Assembly: GCA_021287165.1 (NCBI GenBank)
Contig: JAJTAY010000018.1
Span: 1 to 64,000, forward strand
Direction of reading: 5' to 3'
From: Bacteroidia bacterium
GTDB lineage: Bacteria > Bacteroidota > Bacteroidia > Bacteroidales > F082
DNA length: 64,000 nucleotides
Shown here: positions 50,328-59,257 of the stretch, one piece after another
Layout of the letters: every line of letters begins with the position of its first letter
How positions within the stretch are numbered: the stretch's first letter is position 1
The notes under the pieces: generated by a model
Told to the model about the DNA's origin: nothing
The model's input: the letters and a program-made list of their open reading frames with translations, nothing else
Databases searched by the model: none
Position numbers and translations under genes: made by a program

Positions 50328-51551
50328 ATGTCCAAGAAGCACAATCCAGTCAGAGCACTTTTTGAGCTGAAACAATTTGGTGAGTTTGGCGATGTGAATC
50401 CTTCGGTTACCGATTCGGCTACCTACACCTTTATGCAGGCCAAGACCATGACCGACACCTTTCATGGTGAGTCGGAAGGCTGCTTTCTTTACTCGAGGCA
50501 CTGGAACCCCAGTAACAAATACCTCGCCGATGCCATGGCTGCCATGGAAGGCACCGAAGGAGCCTGGATCACAGCCAGCGGAATGGGGGCCATTACCTCA
50601 GCCTTGCTTCAGCTGTGCAAAAGTGGCGACCACATCGTTTCGAGCCTTACCACTTATGGCGGCACCTTTGCCTTCATGCAAAACTGGCTCCCACGCTACA
50701 ACATTTCGGTAAGTTTTGTCGATATAACCAACCTCGATGCGGTGAGGGCGGCTATCAGGCCAAATACGAAGGTCATTTACACTGAAACGATGACCAATCC
50801 CCTGCTGCAAATCAGCGACATTCCGTCACTGTCCGAAATAGCCCGCGAAAAAGGCATTAAACTGGTTGTGGACAATACGTTTACACCACTCATCGTGGCC
50901 CCCGCCCTGCTGGGCGCAGATGTGGTGGTGTATAGCCTGACCAAATTCGTCAACGGCAAAAACGATTGTGTTGCAGGTGCCATTTGTGCAAAACAGGAGT
51001 TTATTAACGAACTCATCGACGTCAATGCCGGCACAGCCATGCTGCTCGGTCCCGTACTCGATCCTTTCCGCAGCGCATCAATCCTCAAAAACATGCACAC
51101 ACTGCATATCCGTATGCAGCAACACAGCCGCAACGCCGCTTTTCTGGCAGAGAAGTTTCGCGATGCTGGAATTAAAGTGCGATACCCAGGCTTCGAAGAC
51201 GATCCGGGTCACCTGACGCTCCGTCGGATGATGCACCCGGCCTTTGGTTTCGGAGGCATGATAGCCATCGACATGGAAACTGCCGAAAATGCATCACGTT
51301 TAATGGAAAGCATGGAGCTGGCCGATGTAGGTTATCTGGCTGTAAGTCTGGGTTATTTCAAAACCTTGTTCAGCAACAGCGGTAAAAGCACGTCCTCCGA
51401 AGTGCCCGAAGAACTTCAACGGCAAATGGGTATGTCTGAAGGCCTGATCCGCTTCAGTGTCGGCCTCGATTTTGATATCGAAAATACCTGGAAACGCATT
51501 TATCAGTGTCTCAAGGAAACCCAGCTCTTACCAAGCGGTTCGTTTGCATGA
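50328..51551 (+). CDS. Cys/Met-metabolism PLP enzyme (methionine gamma-lyase-like)
   Basis: A 407-residue PLP-dependent lyase of the cystathionine gamma-synthase family. Landmarks are YSRHWNPSNKYLADAMAAME, ITASGMGAITSALLQL, the cofactor-ring Tyr in SSLTTYGGTFAF, VIYTETMTNPLLQISDI, LVVDNTFTPL, and the PLP lysine in VVYSLTKFVNGKND. The C-terminus has EGLIRFSVGLDFDIENTW. It resembles methionine gamma-lyase, which converts methionine to methanethiol, 2-oxobutyrate and ammonia. Cystathionine lyase or synthase activity cannot be excluded without an alignment. Divergence from an Lrp/AsnC regulator supports amino-acid-controlled catabolism. Confidence 0.88.
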   Translation: MSKKHNPVRALFELKQFGEFGDVNPSVTDSATYTFMQAKTMTDTFHGESEGCFLYSRHWNPSNKYLADAMAAMEGTEGAWITASGMGAITSALLQLCKSGDHIVSSLTTYGGTFAFMQNWLPRYNISVSFVDITNLDAVRAAIRPNTKVIYTETMTNPLLQISDIPSLSEIAREKGIKLVVDNTFTPLIVAPALLGADVVVYSLTKFVNGKNDCVAGAICAKQEFINELIDVNAGTAMLLGPVLDPFRSASILKNMHTLHIRMQQHSRNAAFLAEKFRDAGIKVRYPGFEDDPGHLTLRRMMHPAFGFGGMIAIDMETAENASRLMESMELADVGYLAVSLGYFKTLFSNSGKSTSSEVPEELQRQMGMSEGLIRFSVGLDFDIENTWKRIYQCLKETQLLPSGSFA

Positions 51552-51630
51552 TGCATTAAAGTAGATAGCCTTTTTACCTATTGATTAGAATCGTTTTTGT
51601 TCGAACATTTTCCTGTTCTTAACGTTTAGA

Positions 51631-51664
51631 AAAAGCAGTCAGCAATCAAGCATTGGCTGCTTTT
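51631..51664. terminator. Intrinsic terminator after the methionine gamma-lyase-like gene
   Basis: An 11-bp stem with one G-U pair (AAAAGCAGTCA 51631-51641, TGGCTGCTTTT 51654-51664) and a 12-base loop. As after the glycogen operon, the A- and T-tracts are in the stem and run directly into the next gene's -7 box. Confidence 0.75.
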
Positions 51665-51666
51665 AT

Positions 51667-51674
51667 TAATTTTG
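51667..51674 (+). promoter_or_regulatory. -7 box TAATTTTG of the choloylglycine-hydrolase-family gene
   Basis: An exact TAnnTTTG match two bases after the terminator stem and 26 bases before the ATG. Confidence 0.65.
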
Positions 51675-51700
51675 AAACCTGAACCATAAATCCAATTGAT

Positions 51701-52765
51701 ATGTTCAATAAGAATTCCTTTAGAGTAACAGCCATTCTGTTGCTCGCCCTCTTCAGCATCGTGCCTTGGCAGAATGCCGATGCCTGTACCCGTTTTGTTT
51801 ACAAAAAGCAAAAAGGTAAAATCATCACCGGCCGCAGTATGGATTTCTCGATTCCCATACCCGGCAATATGTGGGTATTCCCGCGCGGAATGCAGCGCAC
51901 CGGCGAAACCGGAGAAAAATCGTCCGTAACGTGGACATCAAAATATGGCAGTGTTGTGATCAGCTCGTGGGACATAGGGGTTCCGGATGGCATGAACGAG
52001 AAAGGACTTATGGCCAATATGCTGTTTCTGAACGAATCGGTTTACCCCGATTTTGTAAAAAACGGGTATAAAAAGGGCCTGGCCATCTCGCTCTGGGCGC
52101 AATACGCCCTCGACAATTTTGCCACTGTAGCCGAAGCTGTGGAAGACTTTCGAAACGAGCAATTTGTAGTGGTAACAGACAACATTCCAGGAACTAATAA
52201 AAAGACAACCATCCACCTCTCGCTTTCGGATGCCACCGGTGATAATGCCATACTTGAATACATTAATGGAAAGCTATACATCTATCATTCAAAGGATTAC
52301 AATGTCTTGACCAATTCACCCTCATTCGATAAGCAATTGTCCATAAACAGTTATTGGAACGACATAAACGGCTTTGAATTTCTGCCAGGAACAAACAAGG
52401 CTGCCGACCGTTTTGTACGGGCCAACTTTTACCTGAAATACCTGCCGGAGGTTGATAGCACTCACCAGGCTGTCGCCACTGTTTTCAGTCTCATCCGCAA
52501 CCTGAGTGTGCCCTATGGCATTCAGTCGGGCGAGGCCCTCGACCTGAGCACTACGCGCTGGCGTGTTGTTGCCAATCAAACCGATCTGGTTTATTACTAC
52601 GAAGATGTGCTTTACCCCAACACCGTCTGGGTAGATCTGAAGAAACTGGATTTCAGTCCCAAGTCAGGCGTCAGGATGCTGCCTTTGATAAAAGGTCAGC
52701 GGTTCATGGGCGAGGTTTCGGACAAGTTCATCAAGGCCACGCCGTTTAAGTTTCAGGGCATCTGA
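51701..52765 (+). CDS. Choloylglycine hydrolase/penicillin V acylase-family amidase
   Basis: A 354-residue exported Ntn-hydrolase. The signal peptide (about 1-28) ends just before Cys29 in NADACTRFVYKKQKG, so cleavage would expose the catalytic N-terminal Cys. Other expected positions are present: TGRSMDF (Arg and Asp of the active site), GMNEKGLMANMLFLNE, YNVLTNSPSFDKQL with the Asn, and TTRWRVVANQTDLVYYY with the Arg. The family cleaves linear amides such as conjugated bile acids, penicillin V or N-acyl-homoserine lactones. An environmental Bacteroidota would favour the last two, but the substrate is open. It is a monocistronic unit with its own promoter and terminator. Confidence 0.9.
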   Translation: MFNKNSFRVTAILLLALFSIVPWQNADACTRFVYKKQKGKIITGRSMDFSIPIPGNMWVFPRGMQRTGETGEKSSVTWTSKYGSVVISSWDIGVPDGMNEKGLMANMLFLNESVYPDFVKNGYKKGLAISLWAQYALDNFATVAEAVEDFRNEQFVVVTDNIPGTNKKTTIHLSLSDATGDNAILEYINGKLYIYHSKDYNVLTNSPSFDKQLSINSYWNDINGFEFLPGTNKAADRFVRANFYLKYLPEVDSTHQAVATVFSLIRNLSVPYGIQSGEALDLSTTRWRVVANQTDLVYYYEDVLYPNTVWVDLKKLDFSPKSGVRMLPLIKGQRFMGEVSDKFIKATPFKFQGI

Positions 52766-52786
52766 CGCTTAAGAAGTAATCTAACC

Positions 52787-52818
52787 AAAGCAGGAGAATA
52801 AAGACTCCTGCTTTTTTT
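52787..52818 (+). terminator. Intrinsic terminator after the amidase gene
   Basis: AAAGCAGGAG (52787-52796) pairs perfectly with CTCCTGCTTT (52805-52814) around an 8-base loop, followed by more T residues to 52818. It lies 21 bases after the stop codon. Confidence 0.92.
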
Positions 52819-53088
52819 ATTTCTCTTAATAAGAGGCATTGGAAATGCTCATAGCCTGATTGAAACTACTGCTTCCCCAGTCAGAAGCTTTACCATTGTT
52901 TACCATCAAGAGCGGTTTTCGGGCTTACATTTGGCAATAAGACAAAACCAATAAGCCGGATATGGGCTATCCCAGGAATTAAGAATTGTCAAGAAAATCC
53001 CTTAAAAGGGCTATTTTAATTTTTTGTTAACAAGTGACCTCTTAATTATCTTATTGTCTTTAAAACAAGATATTTAACCAAAAATCGG
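52819..53088. other. Intergenic stretch before the CrtI-like gene
   Basis: Roughly 270 AT-rich bases after the terminator contain no coding-like frame. No exact TAnnTTTG box was found upstream of the ATG at 53089, so the promoter of that gene is unplaced. A run of T and A around 53010-53035 is the most promoter-like part. Confidence 0.5.
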
Positions 53089-54570
53089 ATGAAAAAGAAA
53101 ATCATCATTATCGGCGGGGGCGTGGCAGGTTTATCGGCAGGAATATATGCTGCACGCAATTGTTTTGATACCGAAATCCTGGAAATGCATTCAGTGGCCG
53201 GTGGGCAGTGCACAGCCTGGACACGCAAGGGTTACCGTTTCGACTATTGCCTTCACTGGTTGGTTGGCACCTCAAAGGGCGCTTTCAACAATATCTGGAA
53301 AGAAACAGGCGTAATTGATGAAAGCACGATTGTAATTGACCACGAAATTCACTCCGAGACCATACTGCCCGATGGAAGAAAATTCGTGATTTATTCCAAC
53401 ATCGATCGCTGGGAAAAATATTTGCATGAGCTTGCCCCTGAAGATGCCAGATCAATTACAAGAATGTGCAACGATATGCGAAAAAGTGCCTATCTGGAGC
53501 CATTCAACGATCCACCGGGCTTGCGTTCGGCAGGCACCTATATAAGCAGCCTGTTCAAAATTTTGCCTGTTGTTCGTACCATTCAAAAATTCGGACGCAA
53601 AACATGCAAGGAGTATTTTGATAGCTTAAACTTTAAAAACCCACTGCTGAGAGATGCACTATATCTCAGCTATGGAGAAAGAGATTTTTCGGCTCTGGTG
53701 TTCATTTTCATGCTTGGATGGTTTAATCAGAAAAATGCCGGTTACATTATCGGAGGCTCCTACCCTCTTGCCCAACGCATGCTGAATACCTACATAAAGG
53801 AAGGTGGCCGAATGTGTTTCGGGAAAAAGGTTGAAAGCATTATAGTTCAAGACGATACGGTTAAGGGAGTAGTGCTTTCGGACGGCACGAAAACTGAAGC
53901 CGATTATGTTATTGCAGCCTGCGACGGATATTCCACTATTTTCAAAATGCTCGGCGGAAAGTATGTTTCATCAAAAGTGCGGAAAGCATACGACAAATGG
54001 CCATTATTTACAGCACTGGTTCAGGTGTCGTTTGGCGTAAATCGTAAAATAATCGACAGTACCCCGATCATCAATGTGATGAGCCCCGGCAAACAGCTGG
54101 GAATCACTAAGCTCAGCAATGGCTACGGAATCATGAACTACGGCTTCGACCCCAGTATGGCTCCCGAAGGAAAAACTACACTTGTTATTCGTTTCGAAAG
54201 CCCTTGGGAACTGTGGGAATCGCTTGACGAACAACAATACAAGGACGCTAAAGAGAAAACGCTTGCAGATGCATTGGCTCTGCTCGAAGAACACTACCCG
54301 GGTATCTCGGCCGATGTTGAGGTTACTGACGTAGCAACGCCGAGGACAACAGTACGTTATACAGGTGTGCGCAAAGGCGCTTACGAAGGTTTCCTTCCAA
54401 CAAGCCAAAACATGATGAAGTCGCTCGATATGACCCTGCCACGACTGAAAAAGTTTTACATGGCCGGCCAGTGGCTCTTCCCCGGCGGCGGATTGCCACC
54501 ATCGGCTCAAACAGGCAAGTGGGCGGTGCAGTACATTTGTAAGGAAGAGGGCCTCCTGTTTAAAAATTGA
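53089..54570 (+). CDS. FAD-dependent oxidoreductase, phytoene desaturase/CrtI-like
   Basis: A 493-residue flavoprotein. The dinucleotide-binding fingerprint is at the N-terminus: KKKIIIIGGGVAGLSAGIYA, then LEMHSVAGGQCTAWTRKGYR. The C-terminus has the matching FAD motif FYMAGQWLFPGGGLPPSAQT. The middle contains GGSYPLAQRMLNTYIKEGGR and DYVIAACDGYSTIF, typical of the CrtI/carotenoid isomerase/amine-oxidase superfamily. Related proteins act on carotenoids or retinoid-like polyenes, but no other carotenoid gene is nearby, so the substrate is unknown. It is followed after 40 bases by a small membrane protein gene on the same strand. Confidence 0.85.
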   Translation: MKKKIIIIGGGVAGLSAGIYAARNCFDTEILEMHSVAGGQCTAWTRKGYRFDYCLHWLVGTSKGAFNNIWKETGVIDESTIVIDHEIHSETILPDGRKFVIYSNIDRWEKYLHELAPEDARSITRMCNDMRKSAYLEPFNDPPGLRSAGTYISSLFKILPVVRTIQKFGRKTCKEYFDSLNFKNPLLRDALYLSYGERDFSALVFIFMLGWFNQKNAGYIIGGSYPLAQRMLNTYIKEGGRMCFGKKVESIIVQDDTVKGVVLSDGTKTEADYVIAACDGYSTIFKMLGGKYVSSKVRKAYDKWPLFTALVQVSFGVNRKIIDSTPIINVMSPGKQLGITKLSNGYGIMNYGFDPSMAPEGKTTLVIRFESPWELWESLDEQQYKDAKEKTLADALALLEEHYPGISADVEVTDVATPRTTVRYTGVRKGAYEGFLPTSQNMMKSLDMTLPRLKKFYMAGQWLFPGGGLPPSAQTGKWAVQYICKEEGLLFKN

Positions 54571-54610
54571 TGATACAATCCATTATAAATCAATTTATAC
54601 CAAAACCATC

Positions 54611-54817
54611 ATGAGCGAATTCGACAATGAAAAGAAAAACAGGAACTGCAACAAAACCCACAGCTCCGACGCGGTTTACGGTCTTGGCCTGATTGGTGCC
54701 GCCGTTTACTACATCAGCATCGCAACCTCTTTTTGGGGAGGCGTCCTTGGATTCCTGAAAGCCCTGGTTTGGCCGGCGTTTTTGGTTTATGAGGTGTTGA
54801 AAGCGCTGGCGGGTTGA
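54611..54817 (+). CDS. Small membrane protein, uncharacterised
   Basis: A 68-residue protein with a charged N-terminus (SEFDNEKKNRNCNKTH) and a hydrophobic C-terminal half that can form one or two membrane helices (AVYGLGLIGAAVYYISIATS, GFLKALVWPAFLVYEVLKAL). Similar tiny membrane proteins are common in Bacteroidota but have no known function. Position suggests co-transcription with the CrtI-like oxidoreductase. Confidence 0.65.
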   Translation: MSEFDNEKKNRNCNKTHSSDAVYGLGLIGAAVYYISIATSFWGGVLGFLKALVWPAFLVYEVLKALAG

Positions 54818-54983
54818 GAGTATTCAAAGATTCAAGTTTCGTAGATTTGGGATTCGGGATTCGAAATTCCAGAAATTGGGAGGAAAGGCTAATACATCCG
54901 ACCATACACATTGATAATCTGCTGATTAAGCGCAATTGATTTGGATCTTTCGGCGGACAAATTCTAGTTATATCCGCCAATAA

Positions 54984-55020
54984 ACGAACAACGGCCTCCC
55001 TGGGGGAAGCCGTTGTTCGT
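54984..55020. terminator. Hairpin between convergent genes (bidirectional terminator)
   Basis: ACGAACAACGGC (54984-54995) pairs perfectly with GCCGTTGTTCGT (55009-55020). The loop itself is partly self-complementary. It lies 23 bases from the gcvP stop on one side and ~170 bases from the small membrane protein gene on the other. The trailing T-content is modest on both strands, so efficiency is uncertain. Confidence 0.7.
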
Positions 55021-55043
55021 TTGTGCAGACCGTGATAGATTGC

Positions 55044-57935
55044 CTATACCTCAATGGGCGCCGGGTTCTCGTAGGCTTCCATTGGCAGGCATGTACACAC
55101 TAAGTTGCGGTCGCCATAGGCATCGTCAATGCGGCTGACGGGCACAAAGTACTTATCGACGGTCATGTCGGCCAAAGGAGCTACCGCCTTTTCGCGGCTA
55201 TAAGGCAGGTTGTAATTGGCATCCAGGACGACATCAAGTGTATGGGGAGCATTGCTCACCACATTATTGTGTTTTTCGGCCTTGCCTTCTTCCACTTCGG
55301 CAATTTCGGCCCTAATGGCTATCATGGCATCGATGAAGCGGTTCATCTCGCGCAGAGGCTCGCTCTCAGTAGGCTCAACCATCAATGTACCATGAACAGG
55401 GAATGCCACCGTGGGTGCGTGAAAACCATAGTCCATCAAACGTTTGGCGATATCTACCACCGTGATGTCGGCCGTGCGGCTAAACTGATTGCAGTCGAGG
55501 ATCATCTCGTGTGCCACGGTGCCTTTGTTGCCGGTATATAGGATTGGATAATAATACTTCAGGCGTTCTTTCATGTAGTTGGCGTTCAGGATAGCTATTT
55601 TGGTAGCCCAGGTAAGTCCTTCACCACCAAGCATTTTAATATAGCCATAGGAGATGGGCAAGATCAGCGCACTGCCGAAAGGCGCCGCCGAAACAGCCTT
55701 TATTGCCATATCTCCACCGGTTTTTACGATAGGATGTCCCGGCAGGAAAGGCACCAGATGAGCGGCTACGCCAATGGGACCAACGCCAGGACCTCCGCCG
55801 CCATGAGGGATAGCGAAAGTTTTGTGAAGGTTGAGGTGGCAAACATCGGCACCAATAAAGCCAGGGCTTGTTAGGCCAACCTGGGCATTCATATTAGCAC
55901 CATCCATATAAACCTGACCACCATAACTGTGAACGATATCGATGAGCTCGGTGATGCCTTTTTCAAAAACGCCGTGGGTCGAGGGATAGGTAACCATCAC
56001 TGCGGCCAGCTTTTCGGCGTGGAGCTCGGCCTTGGCACGCAAATCGTTCAGATCAACATTGCCCTGATCGTCGCATTTAACCACGACCACTTCCATACCA
56101 GCCATAACAGCGCTGGCCGGATTGGTGCCATGGGCAGAACTCGGGATGAGGCAGACATTGCGGTGGCCCTCACCACGCGACTGATGGTAAGCCCTGATGA
56201 CCAAAAGACCGGTGTATTCGCCGCTGGCGCCGCTATTAGGCATAAACGACATGGCGCTGAATCCTGTGATCTCACAAAGGGCCTTGGCAAGTTCATCAAT
56301 AAGAATAGCATATCCTTCGGCCTGTTGGGCAGGCACAAAGGGGTGAAGCTGAGCAAACTCCGGCCAGGTGAGCGAAAACAGTTCAGAAGCAGCATTGAGC
56401 TTCATGGTGCACGATCCGAGGGGTATCATGGAACGGTTGAGTGCCAGATCGCGATTTTCCAGACGTTTCATATAGCGCATCATATCCGTTTCGGAATGAT
56501 ACGAATTGAAGATCGGATGGGTCAGGATATCTGATTGCCGCTCAAATCCTTTCAGCGATGGCCTGCCTTCGGTTTGCGTTTTTACTGTGGCTGTGATGGC
56601 ACGTCCAGTTATGCTGCTCAGCACATGAATAATTCTTGTCAGGTCCTCACGGGTCGTTGTTTCATCGAGGCTGATACCGAAATGCTTTTCGTCGATATAG
56701 CGGAAGTTGATGCGTGCACCTTCGGCGGCAACACGAAGCGTTGATGTGCTGAAGCCTTCGGGCATGGCAACCTTCAATGTATCGAAATAGTGCGTATTGA
56801 GCTGACGATAGCCGGCTTTTCCGATCGATAAAGCCAGTTCGTGGGTCAGTTCGTTGATGCGGCCGGCAATATTGCGCAGTCCTTCCGGGCCGTGGTAAGC
56901 AGCGTAAAATCCTGCCATGGTAGCCAGCAATGCCTGAGCGGTACAAATGTTCGAAGTAGCCCTTTCGCGTTTGATGTGCTGCTCGCGGGTTTGGAGCGCC
57001 ATTCGCAGTGCAGGGCGACCTTTGCTATCTTTCGAAACCCCGATTATACGTCCGGGAATATTACGCTTGTATGCTTCTGTGGTGGCGAAGTAGGCTGCGT
57101 GAGGCCCGCCATAACCGAGCGGAATACCAAAGCGCTGGGTTGTACCAACAGCCACATCGGCGCCCCATTCGCCGGGAGGGGTTATCAGTACCAGGCTAAG
57201 CAGATCTGCTGCCACAGCCACCTGAACCCCAGCCTGCTTGAGGCTCTGCACCAAAGCTTTGTTGTCGTGAATCTGCCCATACTGATCTGGATATTGCAGA
57301 AGCGCGCCAAACCAGTGTTCGTCGGGTTGTGCATCGGCAAAGCTACCGACAACAACTTCTATTCCAAGCGGCTCAGCACGCATCATAATAACGTCGAGGG
57401 TTTGCGGGAACACGCCGTCCGATACAAAAAAGCGTTTGGCTCCTGCTTTCACCTGCTGCCGCGAACGGGAATTGTAAAACATGATCATGGCTTCGGCAGC
57501 TGCAGTGGCTTCGTCAAGCAGCGAGGCATTGGCAATAGGCATGGCCGTGAGGTCGCAAACCATGGTCTGGAAGTTGAGCAAAGCCTCCAGCCTGCCCTGC
57601 GAAATTTCGGCCTGATAGGGCGTGTAGGCCGTGTACCATCCCGGATTTTCGAGCACATTACGCTGAATTACCGATGGCGTAATGGTATTGTAATATCCCA
57701 TGCCGATATAGGTCTGGAACAACTTGTTCTTTGAAGCCAGCTCGCGCAGATGCCGGAGGTATTCGTTTTCGCTCATGCCTAGTGGCAGGTTGAGCGGTGA
57801 GCTAAGTCGTATATTGTCGGGTAGAATCTCATAAAGGAAATGATCCATACTGTTCATTCCAAGTGAGGAAAGCATCATGTCCACTTCCTTGCTGTCGGGA
57901 CCAATGTGTCGTCTAAGAAATTCATTTTGAGCCAT
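55044..57935 (-). CDS. gcvP: Glycine dehydrogenase (P protein) of the glycine cleavage system
   Basis: The P protein decarboxylates glycine with PLP and passes the aminomethyl group to lipoylated GcvH. At 963 residues this is the long single-chain form containing both alpha- and beta-like halves. The first half has FLRRHIGPDSKEVDMMLSSL, TPYQAEISQGRLEALLNFQT and LDEATAAAEAM. The second has SMIPLGSCTMKLNAASEL, SGASGEYTGLLVIRAYH, and NLHKTFAIPHGGGGPGVGPI with the PLP lysine (about 705). The ATG at 57935 is chosen; a TTG three codons earlier is less likely. No other gcv genes are adjacent, so the system is dispersed. Confidence 0.96.
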   Translation of the reverse strand: MAQNEFLRRHIGPDSKEVDMMLSSLGMNSMDHFLYEILPDNIRLSSPLNLPLGMSENEYLRHLRELASKNKLFQTYIGMGYYNTITPSVIQRNVLENPGWYTAYTPYQAEISQGRLEALLNFQTMVCDLTAMPIANASLLDEATAAAEAMIMFYNSRSRQQVKAGAKRFFVSDGVFPQTLDVIMMRAEPLGIEVVVGSFADAQPDEHWFGALLQYPDQYGQIHDNKALVQSLKQAGVQVAVAADLLSLVLITPPGEWGADVAVGTTQRFGIPLGYGGPHAAYFATTEAYKRNIPGRIIGVSKDSKGRPALRMALQTREQHIKRERATSNICTAQALLATMAGFYAAYHGPEGLRNIAGRINELTHELALSIGKAGYRQLNTHYFDTLKVAMPEGFSTSTLRVAAEGARINFRYIDEKHFGISLDETTTREDLTRIIHVLSSITGRAITATVKTQTEGRPSLKGFERQSDILTHPIFNSYHSETDMMRYMKRLENRDLALNRSMIPLGSCTMKLNAASELFSLTWPEFAQLHPFVPAQQAEGYAILIDELAKALCEITGFSAMSFMPNSGASGEYTGLLVIRAYHQSRGEGHRNVCLIPSSAHGTNPASAVMAGMEVVVVKCDDQGNVDLNDLRAKAELHAEKLAAVMVTYPSTHGVFEKGITELIDIVHSYGGQVYMDGANMNAQVGLTSPGFIGADVCHLNLHKTFAIPHGGGGPGVGPIGVAAHLVPFLPGHPIVKTGGDMAIKAVSAAPFGSALILPISYGYIKMLGGEGLTWATKIAILNANYMKERLKYYYPILYTGNKGTVAHEMILDCNQFSRTADITVVDIAKRLMDYGFHAPTVAFPVHGTLMVEPTESEPLREMNRFIDAMIAIRAEIAEVEEGKAEKHNNVVSNAPHTLDVVLDANYNLPYSREKAVAPLADMTVDKYFVPVSRIDDAYGDRNLVCTCLPMEAYENPAPIEV

Positions 57936-57993
57936 ATAGGGCAAGCTTTACGGTGTTATAATGTTTGTTTGGAACCTGTTCGTAAAAACACGT

Positions 57994-58001
57994 CAAAGGT
58001 A
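57994..58001 (-). promoter_or_regulatory. -7 box TACCTTTG of gcvP
   Basis: An exact TAnnTTTG match 58 bases upstream of the gcvP ATG, giving a leader of about 50 nucleotides, longer than for most genes here. No glycine riboswitch fold was recognised in so short a leader. Confidence 0.5.
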
Positions 58002-58193
58002 GGAAATGTTCTGCCATACTGTTTAAAAACCACCCTTTAACTGTTAATATTTTCACAAAAAGAAGCCTTTAACGAGTCAATTGCGCAAAAACGTTCCTGG
58101 TGAAACCATTATCGTAAGCAGAAATATGAATCAATGATTCAGCAAAATCCAGATCGCACGCAATACTGAAGGCTGTTAAGCCCTGCCGGTAAT

Positions 58194-58223
58194 AAAAAAA
58201 CCGTCCGCTTTTGGGCAGACGGT
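58194..58223 (-). terminator. Intrinsic terminator of the hydrogenase operon
   Basis: On the minus strand a stem (ACCGTC ... GACGGT with an inner GC pair and one mismatch, 58200-58223) is followed by seven or more T residues (58194-58200). It lies 37 bases after the stop of the DHOD-like gene. Confidence 0.88.
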
Positions 58224-58259
58224 CACTTAATCTGGTTGGGCCTTTAAGGCAAATGATGG

Positions 58260-59237
58260 TTAATCGAAGTTCTTCTTCATGTATTGAAGTCGTTCAAAGC
58301 CGGCTGAATTTTCCTGATGACGGCTTACCATACCACGGAAATCGTTCACCGATTTATGGCCGTTTTTCTTCATCCAGTCCATCACACCTTGTTTAATATC
58401 AGCAAGATATGGAATTCCGTTCTGGTAAAGCGTGGTACAAAGCTGCGTAACCGTAGCCCCAGCCAGAAGCTGTTTTACAACGCCAATCGAATAGTGAATT
58501 CCCGTTGAAGCAGCAAGATCGGCGGGGAACTGCCTTGACCGAAGCAAAGCAATCCAACGCATCGAGAGCGATTTTTCGTCCGGACTGGAAAACACATTAT
58601 CCGTCACCACCTTAGCGGTCGAAATGTCCACATCGGGATTGTAAAAGCGGTTGAACAGCACCAGCCCGTCGGCACCGGCCTCCTGAAGACGCCATGCCAT
58701 CGACATCATATTGGTGAAAAACGGGCCAATCTTGACAGATACCGGTATGCTGACCTGTTTTTTAACCTCACTCACAATAGCAAGATACTCATCTTCAATA
58801 GCTTCGCTGCTAAGATGCCTGTCGTTAGGAAAAAGTGCGATGTTGAGCTCCAGGGCATGCGCTCCAGCGGCTTCAATTTTCGAGGCAAAATGCACCCACT
58901 CGCTGTGGCTAATGCAATTCACGCTGGCAATGATGGGAATGTCAGTTTCCTTTCGGGCATCGCCAATGAGCCTGAGATAATCATCAAGGACCGGCCCTTT
59001 CGAGATGTTGGTGATAAACTCCTCCGCTTCGGGAAACCAGAAATAGAAATCCTGTTTGCGGGTTTTTTCCGCAACGCGGGCAATAATCTGCTCTTCGAAA
59101 ATCGACTTAAGCACCACTGCACCGGCCCCCGCTTTGTGACATTCCTTCACATTGCGCAGGTTGCCTGTAAGTTTGCTGCTGCTTACCACAAGGGGATTTT
59201 TCAGCGGCAGACCCAGATAAGTTGTTGAAAGATCCAT
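58260..59237 (-). CDS. Dihydroorotate dehydrogenase-like flavoprotein
   Basis: A 325-residue TIM-barrel protein of the DHOD family: TYLGLPLKNPLVVSSSKLTG, AGAGAVVLKSIFEEQI, IPIIASVNCISHSEWVHFAS, PVSVKIGPFFTNM, GADGLVLFNRFYNPDVDIST, and a C-terminal TQLCTTLYQNG phosphate-binding region. The usual substrate-loop motif N-[IL]-S-C-P-N reads NIALFPND here, so the catalytic Cys of class 1 enzymes is absent. It is therefore probably not a pyrimidine enzyme. The start at 59237 follows an AGGAG ribosome-binding site (59241-59245). Co-transcription with the hydrogenase genes suggests an electron-transfer role, which is unproven. Confidence 0.82.
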   Translation of the reverse strand: MDLSTTYLGLPLKNPLVVSSSKLTGNLRNVKECHKAGAGAVVLKSIFEEQIIARVAEKTRKQDFYFWFPEAEEFITNISKGPVLDDYLRLIGDARKETDIPIIASVNCISHSEWVHFASKIEAAGAHALELNIALFPNDRHLSSEAIEDEYLAIVSEVKKQVSIPVSVKIGPFFTNMMSMAWRLQEAGADGLVLFNRFYNPDVDISTAKVVTDNVFSSPDEKSLSMRWIALLRSRQFPADLAASTGIHYSIGVVKQLLAGATVTQLCTTLYQNGIPYLADIKQGVMDWMKKNGHKSVNDFRGMVSRHQENSAGFERLQYMKKNFD

Positions 59238-59257
59238 ATTCTCCTGTTGTTTAATTC

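Larger units (their letters stand above)
57936..58259. other. Intergenic stretch between gcvP and the hydrogenase operon end
   Basis: No gene is visible in these ~320 bases. It contains the gcvP promoter box (57994-58001) and the terminator of the hydrogenase operon (58194-58223). The AT-rich middle part, 58020-58190, shows no further structure that I can name. Confidence 0.6.

Noticed and set aside
58015..58056. Rex-like half-site upstream of gcvP
   Set aside because: Only one half (TTCACAA) is recognisable; the other arm does not match, so it could be chance in AT-rich DNA.
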